NCBI RefSeq assembly: GCF_021545335.1
Contig: NZ_CP089312.1
Location: forward strand, 2,604,001-2,668,000
Source of the DNA: Streptomyces sp. GQFP
GTDB lineage: Bacteria; Actinomycetota; Actinomycetes; Streptomycetales; Streptomycetaceae
Length of the DNA: 64,000 nucleotides
Direction of reading: 5' to 3'
The notes beneath the pieces were generated by a model. The model worked only from the letters and a program-made list of their open reading frames with translations. It did not search any database and was not told the DNA's origin. Below, in pieces: positions 58,533-64,000 of this stretch (positions are counted from its first letter, which is position 1; every line of letters starts with the position of its first letter). Made by a program: the position numbers and the translations under genes.

Positions 58533-59339
58533 TCAGTAACGACCCCGCGCCGGCGGATACCCGTACCCCGCGGCCGGAGCCTGGGGCGGGGCGGCGATCG
58601 CGTGGGCCTCGCGGTCGTAGAACGGGCGGGCGTTCACGCGCAGCCACATCACGACCGGGTCCTGCTCGTCCGACATCGCGACCGTCGACACCGGCAGCCC
58701 GTCGGGGACCGCCCCGATCGACTGCTGCATCATCGCCCGCACCGAGTCCACGGCCGGCGGCGAGGTGTCGTACACATCGAGCCCGATGGCGAGGTACGGC
58801 GCCCCGAGCGCCGGCTGCACCCAGGCGCGGCGCAGCGAGCGGACCGCCGGGGTGCGGTGGGCGTTCTGCGAGAGGAGGGCGTAGAACTGCGGGATCTCGA
58901 TGCCGGGTTCGGCGAGGCGCAGGGGCCCTGCGGGCTGGCGTTCCAGGCCCGTCGCGATGCGGCGCAGGTCGAGCCAGGGGATGCCGACGCCGCCGCCCGG
59001 GGAGTGCGGGTTGAGCCAGAGGCCGTACTGGTCCGGGTAGAGGGTGCGGGCGACGTCGAGGCCGTCGACCACCTCGTACGACCTGTTCCAGCCGCTGACC
59101 GACAGTTCCTGGGCGGAGGTCACGCAGGGGGCGTAGCCGTACCCCTCGACCTGCATGTTTCCGTACTGGGCGTCCGGGGAGCCGGCCTGGCCGTGCCAGA
59201 GCAGCATCCAGATCTGGCCGGAAGACGGGGTTGCGAGGGCGCGCAGGAGCGCCTCGTAGGCGTCGTAGCGCCCGGGCGTGACTTGGCGCAGCATGTGCTC
59301 GACCTGACCGGCCGCGGCCGTGCCCGACGCGCTCACCAT
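58533..59339 (-). CDS. sseB: SseB-family protein (serine sensitivity), copy 1
   Basis: A 268-residue protein related to E. coli SseB, a protein named for raising sensitivity to serine when overproduced. Family signals are VEHMLRQVTPGRYDAYEALL at the start, IWMLLWHGQAGSPDAQYGNM, and YLAIGLDVYDTSPPAVDSVR in the C-terminal SseB domain. No enzymatic motif is seen. The ATG at 59337-59339 follows GAAGGGG. It is paired with a second SseB-like gene upstream. Confidence 0.82.
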   Translation of the reverse strand: MVSASGTAAAGQVEHMLRQVTPGRYDAYEALLRALATPSSGQIWMLLWHGQAGSPDAQYGNMQVEGYGYAPCVTSAQELSVSGWNRSYEVVDGLDVARTLYPDQYGLWLNPHSPGGGVGIPWLDLRRIATGLERQPAGPLRLAEPGIEIPQFYALLSQNAHRTPAVRSLRRAWVQPALGAPYLAIGLDVYDTSPPAVDSVRAMMQQSIGAVPDGLPVSTVAMSDEQDPVVMWLRVNARPFYDREAHAIAAPPQAPAAGYGYPPARGRY

Positions 59340-59448
59340 TACCGCCCCTTCGTTTCCCCTACCGAGTTGTGCGTTCCCTAGCTTAAGCGGCGCCACTGAC
59401 AGACACGGCCTGTCGAAGGCGCCCAGGAGCTCGGGACTTGCTGGTTTT

Positions 59449-59512
59449 CGGCGACTGCGGGCCGTCGTGGCTGGTCGCGCAGTTCCCCGCGCCCCTAGGT
59501 GGGTGCCCCTGA
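59449..59512 (-). repeat. Family B intergenic repeat (copy 3)
   Basis: CTGCGGGCCGTCGTGGCTGG followed by TCGCGCAGTTCCCCGCGCCC: the same element, in the same orientation, as the copy at 42289-42346. It lies between the two sseB genes. Confidence 0.7.
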
Positions 59513-59522
59513 GGCAAGTTCA

Positions 59523-60323
59523 TCAGTAACCGTGCTGGTAGAAGGGGCGGACTCGGTCCCTCAGCCAGTCCGTTACCGGGTCCTGGGCCGCGTCCAGGAA
59601 GACCAGGTTTACCGGCCAGGGGGAGCCCACCTGGCCGAGTGCTCTTCCTACCGCGTCCATGGGGATGGTGCGGGCCACCGGGTCCCAAGGGGAGAGTTCT
59701 ACGCCGATGAACATGACGGGGGCGGAGGTTTCGATGGTCGCCAGGCAGCGGCGGGCCGTTCGGACGACGCCCGTGCCGGCGAACTCCGTTGCCGCGGCGG
59801 TGAGGAAGTCGACCGGGTCCTCCTGCCAGTTCGGCTCGTAGAGGCGGACCCGGCCGCCGCCGGCGCCGTCGAGGACGGAACGGCCGGAGCGGCAGAGTTC
59901 GGCCACGGCCGGCGGGGGCAGCGGGACGCCGACCATGCCGTCCGGGTTCATGGCGATGCCGACCTGGGGCGGGAGGCCCCGGGCGAACTCGACGGCGGGG
60001 GCCACGGTGTACGCCAGGTGGCCGCCGACGACCTGCCGGAACTGCTCCTCCGAGCTGAAGACCGGCACGTACGCCTGGCCGCCGATGTCCATCGTGGGCA
60101 GGTCGAGGGGGCCGGAGTGGGGGCCGCCGCCGGACGGGAGGGGCACCCAGACGAAGCTCCGGCCGAGGACCTCGACGATCCGGGCGCCCGCGCCGGGGAC
60201 GCCGAGGGAGGCCGAGAGCACCTCCTCCAGCTCGTTGCCGGGCCACCCGCCGTGCGAATGGGGGTGCGCCTGTGCGGGGAAACCCCCGGGAAAGTCCGGG
60301 GGGAAGTCCGCCGGGATGTCCAT
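59523..60323 (-). CDS. sseB: SseB-family protein (serine sensitivity), copy 2
   Basis: A 266-residue SseB-like protein with a Pro/His/Gly-rich N-terminus (DIPADFPPDFPGGFPAQAHP) before ELEEVLSASLGVPGAGARIV, then AYVPVFSSEEQFRQVVGG in the family core and FIGVELSPWDPVARTIPMDA in the C-terminal SseB domain. It is a distant paralogue of the gene at 58533. The ATG at 60321-60323 follows AGG. It lies just downstream of the P-loop gene on the same strand. Confidence 0.82.
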   Translation of the reverse strand: MDIPADFPPDFPGGFPAQAHPHSHGGWPGNELEEVLSASLGVPGAGARIVEVLGRSFVWVPLPSGGGPHSGPLDLPTMDIGGQAYVPVFSSEEQFRQVVGGHLAYTVAPAVEFARGLPPQVGIAMNPDGMVGVPLPPPAVAELCRSGRSVLDGAGGGRVRLYEPNWQEDPVDFLTAAATEFAGTGVVRTARRCLATIETSAPVMFIGVELSPWDPVARTIPMDAVGRALGQVGSPWPVNLVFLDAAQDPVTDWLRDRVRPFYQHGY

Positions 60324-60405
60324 CTGCTGCCTACCGCCTGCTGTGAACCGCTGCCTTGAGTCTCTTAATGGGCAAAACCCTAACCGGCCCCGGCGGGTAC
60401 GGACA

Positions 60406-61086
60406 TCAGTCCGCGAAGTCGATCCTGCGCAGGGTGTCCGCCGCGTCCCGGTCGATCAGCACCGCCGAGCCGCAGCCCTCCGGCAGGTTCCCCTTCTCCA
60501 CCGAGCGCAGCAGCCGCGAGGCGGCCTGGCGGTGGCGCAGGAACGCGTACCGCGAGACGCCCCGGCCGCGTTCCCGCTGGCCCTCCAGGGCCTCGTCCGG
60601 GGTGACGTCGAGGAGGAGCAGGTGGAGGGTGCCGCCCCGGCGGCGGGCCTCGCGGGCCAGCCAGCCGCGCACCCAGGCCTGCGTACCGCAGTCGTGCACG
60701 ACGACCCCGGCGCCGGAGCGCAGGGTGCGGCGCAGTCCGGCGTAGTGGGCGAGGCGGACGAGCGGCCGGTAGACGGCGTAGGGGAGGAAGGAGGGCGTAC
60801 GGGCGTCCCAGCGGTCGCGGGTGTTCTGGGAGTCGATGCCGGGGCCGCGCACCGCCCGGCGCATCAGCGTGGACTTGCCGCTGCCGGGCAGGCCGGTGAC
60901 CACGACGAGGTCGCGGGCGCCGAAGGTGAGGCCGTGCGGGCTGTGGCCCGCGCGCTCCCGCAGATCGCGGATCACGGGTGCCGGGCGCGGGGCGCACGCC
61001 TCCCGGGCGGGGGCGGCGGGCTGCGTGGGCAGCGCGTCGGTCAGTGCGAGGGCTGAGGTCGTCGCGTACGCCGTGGTCCTGTTCAC
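60406..61086 (-). CDS. P-loop NTPase / kinase-like protein
   Basis: A 226-residue protein with Walker A GLPGSGKSTLMRRAV after a disordered N-terminus of 60 residues, then GIDSQNTRDRWDAR, VVVHDCGTQAWVRGWLAR and LLLLDVTPDEALEGQRERGR, the arrangement of AAA-33/gluconate-kinase-like small-molecule kinases. The target is unknown. The GTG at 61084-61086 follows GGGAGGA. It is the first gene of a probable kinase-sseB-sseB transcription unit and is divergent from the gcvT riboswitch. Confidence 0.85.
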   Translation of the reverse strand: MNRTTAYATTSALALTDALPTQPAAPAREACAPRPAPVIRDLRERAGHSPHGLTFGARDLVVVTGLPGSGKSTLMRRAVRGPGIDSQNTRDRWDARTPSFLPYAVYRPLVRLAHYAGLRRTLRSGAGVVVHDCGTQAWVRGWLAREARRRGGTLHLLLLDVTPDEALEGQRERGRGVSRYAFLRHRQAASRLLRSVEKGNLPEGCGSAVLIDRDAADTLRRIDFAD

Positions 61087-61310
61087 CGTGATCGTCCTCC
61101 CATGGGGTCGGGAAGTCCCATCCCCGTCGAGTGTAAAGAGAAGGTAATACGCGGTGCCTCTCGTTTGGGTCCGCTTACTGCAACAGGCCTGCTACAGGGC
61201 GGTATGTGTCGCTGTGGCGTGACTGTGTTCTCTCTGTGAAGGGTCCCCCTGCCGTGCCGAAGCAATGCGTGCGATGATGTGCCCGCCAACTGCATACCGG
61301 CCGCTTGAAT

Positions 61311-61512
61311 CCGCGCGGGAGAGTTCCGGACACCTACGGGTGGCCGGGCGCCGAAGGAGCAAGTCCCTCCCTTGAATCTCTCAGGCCCCGTACCGCGCGG
61401 GCGAGGCACATCTGAAAAGCGGGCTGCCGGTCCTGTGACCAGCGGCTCCACCCACGGTGCAAGCCATGCCCTCGATGGTCATGGCGAACCTCTCAGGTTC
61501 CGATGACAGATG
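61311..61512 (+). promoter_or_regulatory. Tandem glycine riboswitch
   Basis: Two glycine aptamers in a row lie just upstream of gcvT. The first runs from about 61311 to 61400 with its closing stem CCGCGCGG at both ends and the core GGGAGAG, CCGAAGGAGCAAG and GAATCTCTCAGGC. The second closes with CATCTG (61409-61414) and CAGATG (61507-61512) and has GGTGCAAGCCATGCCC and AACCTCTCAGGTTCCGATGA. In this class, glycine binding switches on glycine-cleavage genes. The gene just below (gcvT) fits exactly. The P1 pairings and core motifs are visible; the switching mechanism is inferred. Confidence 0.93.
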
Positions 61513-61553
61513 GGGAGGAACGACCTCGCCGTCATGCCCTGGGAGCACAACCG

Positions 61554-62675
61554 ATGAGCAGTAGCCCTGTTCCGCGTACGACCGCGCTCGATGCCCTGCA
61601 TCGTTCGCTCGGCGCGACGATGACCGACTTCGCCGGCTGGGACATGCCCCTGCGGTACGGCTCCGAGCGCGACGAGCACGTCGCGGTGCGTACCCGGGCC
61701 GGTCTCTTCGATCTCTCCCACATGGGGGAGATCACCGTGACCGGGCCGGAGGCAGCCGCGCTCCTCGACTACGCCCTCGTCGGGAACATCGGGTCCGTCG
61801 CGGTCGGGCGCGCCCGCTACACGATGATCTGCCGCGCCGACGGCGGCATCCTCGACGACCTGATCGTCTACCGCCTGGCCGAAACCGAGTACCTGGTCGT
61901 GGCCAACGCCGGCAACGCGCAGATCGTGCTCGATGCTCTGCTGGAGCGGTCCGACAGCTTCGACGCGCTCGTCCGCGACGACCGGGACGCCTACGCGCTG
62001 ATCGCCGTCCAGGGCCCCGAGTCTCCGGGGATTCTGAAGTCTCTTACGGACGCCGATCTCGACGGCCTGAAGTACTACGCGGGCCTGCCCGGCACGGTCG
62101 CCGGTGTCCCCGCCCTCATCGCGCGCACGGGGTACACCGGTGAGGACGGCTTCGAGCTGTTCGTGGCGCCGGGTGACGCGGAGAAGGTGTGGCAGGCGCT
62201 GACCGACGCGGGTACGCCCGCCGGGCTCGTCCCCTGCGGACTGTCCTGCCGGGACACCCTGCGCCTGGAGGCGGGCATGCCGCTGTACGGGCATGAGCTG
62301 ACCACCTCCCTCACCCCCTTCGACGCCGGGCTCGGCCGGGTCGTCAAGTTCGAGAAGGCGGGCGACTTCGTGGGCCGCGCGGCCCTGCGCGAGGCCGCCG
62401 AGCGCGCCTCGTACGAGCCGCCGCGCGTCCTCGTCGGCCTGGTCGCCGAGGGCCGTCGCGTCCCGCGCGCGGGATACGCGGTGGTCGCCGACGGCCGGGT
62501 GATCGGCGAGGTCACCTCGGGCGCCCCCTCCCCCACGCTCGGCAAGCCGATCGCGATGGCGTACGTCGACTCCACGCACGCGGCGCCGGGCACGGCGGGC
62601 GTGGGCGTGGACATCCGGGGCAGTCACGAGCCGTACGAGGTCGTGGCGCTGCCGTTCTACAAGCGCCAGAAGTAA
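61554..62675 (+). CDS. gcvT: Glycine cleavage system T protein (aminomethyltransferase)
   Basis: Transfers the methylene group of the lipoyl arm to tetrahydrofolate, releasing ammonia, in glycine degradation. The 373-residue protein begins SSSPVPRTTALDALHRSLGA, shows MTDFAGWDMPLRYGSERDEH and LFDLSHMGEITVTG, the catalytic Asp region LIVYRLAETEYLVVANAGNA, and the folate region ARTGYTGEDGFELFV. The ATG at 61554 follows GGGAG with eight-base spacing; an upstream ATG at 61503 lies inside the riboswitch and is rejected. It is under the riboswitch. Confidence 0.97.
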   Translation: MSSSPVPRTTALDALHRSLGATMTDFAGWDMPLRYGSERDEHVAVRTRAGLFDLSHMGEITVTGPEAAALLDYALVGNIGSVAVGRARYTMICRADGGILDDLIVYRLAETEYLVVANAGNAQIVLDALLERSDSFDALVRDDRDAYALIAVQGPESPGILKSLTDADLDGLKYYAGLPGTVAGVPALIARTGYTGEDGFELFVAPGDAEKVWQALTDAGTPAGLVPCGLSCRDTLRLEAGMPLYGHELTTSLTPFDAGLGRVVKFEKAGDFVGRAALREAAERASYEPPRVLVGLVAEGRRVPRAGYAVVADGRVIGEVTSGAPSPTLGKPIAMAYVDSTHAAPGTAGVGVDIRGSHEPYEVVALPFYKRQK

Positions 62676-62785
62676 CCCCGGTTTCGCTCCGGCGTCACGA
62701 ACGACCCGTGTCATGGCTGCTCACGGGCAGTCCCCTGTAGTACCCCATGCATGACCAGTCCCCCGCGTACAGGAGAATTCAGGCC

Positions 62786-63163
62786 ATGAGCAACCCCCAG
62801 CAGCTGCGCTACAGCAAGGAGCACGAGTGGCTGTCGGGCGCCGAGGACGGCGTCTCGACGGTCGGTATCACCGAGCACGCGGCCAACGCGCTCGGCGATG
62901 TCGTGTACGTCCAGCTTCCCGAGGTCGGTGCCACGGTGACCGCGGGCGAGACCTGCGGTGAGCTGGAGTCGACCAAGTCCGTCAGCGATCTGTACTCCCC
63001 GGTCTCCGGTGCGGTCACCGAGGTCAACGAGGACGTCTCCAACGACCCGTCGCTGGTGAACTCCGCCCCGTTCGAAGGCGGTTGGCTCTTCAAGGTGCGC
63101 GTCGCGGAGGAGCCGGGCGACCTGCTCTCCGCGGACGAGTACACCGCGTTCTCCGGCAGCTGA
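62786..63163 (+). CDS. gcvH: Glycine cleavage system H protein
   Basis: The 125-residue lipoyl carrier shuttling the aminomethyl group between the P, T and L proteins. The lipoylated Lys stands in [17 protein letters not shown] and the C-terminal part [20 protein letters not shown] is typical. The ATG at 62786 follows AGGAG. It lies 110 bases after gcvT on the same strand, with glyA next. Confidence 0.97.
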   Translation: MSNPQQLRYSKEHEWLSGAEDGVSTVGITEHAANALGDVVYVQLPEVGATVTAGETCGELESTKSVSDLYSPVSGAVTEVNEDVSNDPSLVNSAPFEGGWLFKVRVAEEPGDLLSADEYTAFSGS

Positions 63164-63193
63164 GATCCCCAGGCGTAAGGACGTATTGCCCCC

Positions 63194-64000
63194 ATGTCGC
63201 TTCTCAACACTCCCCTGCACGAGCTGGACCCGGAGGTCGCCGCCGCCGTCGACGCCGAGCTGAACCGGCAGCAGTCCACCCTGGAGATGATCGCCTCGGA
63301 GAACTTCGCTCCGGTCGCGGTCATGGAGGCCCAGGGCTCGGTCCTCACCAACAAGTACGCCGAGGGCTACCCCGGCCGCCGCTACTACGGCGGCTGCGAG
63401 CACGTCGACGTCGCCGAGCAGATCGCGATCGACCGGGTCAAGGAGCTGTTCGGCGCCGAGTACGCCAACGTCCAGCCGCACTCGGGCGCATCCGCCAACC
63501 AGGCGGCGCTGTTCGCGCTGGCCCAGCCCGGCGACACCATCCTCGGCCTCGACCTGGCGCACGGCGGCCACCTCACCCACGGGATGCGGCTGAACTTCTC
63601 CGGCAAGCAGTTCAACGTGGTCGCCTACCACGTGGACGAGGCCGGTCTGGTCGACATGGCCGAGCTGGAGCGGCTCGCCAAGGAGCACCGGCCGAAGGTG
63701 ATCATCGCGGGCTGGTCGGCGTACCCGAGGCAGCTGGACTTCGCGGAGTTCCGCCGGATCGCGGACGAGGTGGGCGCGTACCTCTGGGTCGACATGGCGC
63801 ACTTCGCCGGTCTGGTCGCGGCGGGCCTGCACCCGAACCCCGTGCCGTACGCGGACGTCGTCACCTCGACGACGCACAAGACGCTGGGCGGCCCGCGCGG
63901 CGGGATCATCCTGGCGAAGCAGGAGTTCGCGAAGAAGCTGAACTCGTCCGTCTTCCCGGGCTTCCAGGGCGGCCCCCTGGAGCACGTGATCGCGGCGAAG
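63194..64000 (+). CDS. glyA: Serine hydroxymethyltransferase (partial at window edge)
   Basis: Interconverts serine and glycine with transfer of a one-carbon unit to tetrahydrofolate, using PLP. The first 269 residues are present: [57 protein letters not shown] and the PLP Lys in [14 protein letters not shown]. The window ends inside the gene with no stop; about 150 more residues are expected. It starts 31 bases after gcvH and belongs to the same unit. Confidence 0.97.
   Translation, partial: MSLLNTPLHELDPEVAAAVDAELNRQQSTLEMIASENFAPVAVMEAQGSVLTNKYAEGYPGRRYYGGCEHVDVAEQIAIDRVKELFGAEYANVQPHSGASANQAALFALAQPGDTILGLDLAHGGHLTHGMRLNFSGKQFNVVAYHVDEAGLVDMAELERLAKEHRPKVIIAGWSAYPRQLDFAEFRRIADEVGAYLWVDMAHFAGLVAAGLHPNPVPYADVVTSTTHKTLGGPRGGIILAKQEFAKKLNSSVFPGFQGGPLEHVIAAK

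Noticed and set aside
61503-61553. Earlier ATG for gcvT giving a 17-residue extension
   Set aside because: It lies in the conserved core and closing stem of the glycine riboswitch and has poorer spacing than the GGGAG site before 61554.

Overview
The window is high-GC DNA from an actinomycete, almost certainly a Streptomyces chromosome. Support comes from very GC-rich third codon positions, frequent GTG starts, GGAG-type ribosome binding sites, and a gene order (serA, ilvC-ilvN-ilvB, gatCAB, ligA, mnmA, oligopeptide transporter, sseB pair, gcvT-gcvH-glyA) that I recall, without having checked it here, from the core chromosome of Streptomyces coelicolor around SCO5470-SCO5515. No tRNA, rRNA, CRISPR array, prophage or intact insertion sequence was seen.

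Layout. 1-9.6 kb: the end of an MFS exporter, then the serine and branched-chain amino acid genes serA, ilvC, ilvN and ilvB on the minus strand. An attenuation leader (short Ile/Leu/Val peptide plus terminator) precedes ilvB, and a large membrane GGDEF-EAL protein with a degenerate EAL site follows. 9.7-22.2 kb: assorted enzymes and regulators (hydroxyacid dehydrogenase, aldo/keto reductase, sugar-dehydrogenase-like lipoprotein, RelE-like small gene pair, giant LuxR-family ATPase regulator, GNAT acetyltransferase coupled to an MMPL transporter, methyltransferase). 22.2-33.8 kb: the gatC-gatA-orf-gatB tRNA amidotransferase cluster, an RmdB-like GGDEF-EAL protein, ligA, a MetE-like protein, a short-chain dehydrogenase, a LOG-family protein and a DUF427 protein. 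33.75-35.43 kb: a patch of broken genes and orphan ORFs. 35.4-41 kb: mnmA and a cysteine desulfurase (tRNA thiolation), separated by a Tat amidase, a Tat multicopper oxidase and a decayed peptidase. 41-47.8 kb: a TetR regulator facing a small membrane operon, then a tightly overlapped operon of ECF sigma factor, zinc-finger anti-sigma, ABC ATPase and two membrane proteins, ending in decayed tandem repeats of its own 3' end. 47.9-51.8 kb: thioesterase, esterase, TRIC-type channel and an unrecognised secreted protein. 51.8-61.1 kb: an oligopeptide ABC transporter operon in the order permease-binding protein-permease-ATPase-ATPase, two sseB genes and a P-loop kinase-like gene. 61.3-64 kb: a tandem glycine riboswitch followed by gcvT, gcvH and the start of glyA.

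How it works together. Both ends concern serine, glycine and one-carbon metabolism: serA makes serine, glyA interconverts serine and glycine, the Gcv proteins oxidise glycine under riboswitch control, and the sseB pair beside them belongs to a family named for serine sensitivity. The middle is a mixture of housekeeping functions and signalling. The least explained parts are the ECF/anti-sigma/ABC operon with its repeat tail (43.0-47.8 kb), the broken-gene patch (33.75-35.43 kb), the secreted protein at 51.2 kb, and two families of dispersed intergenic palindromic repeats.
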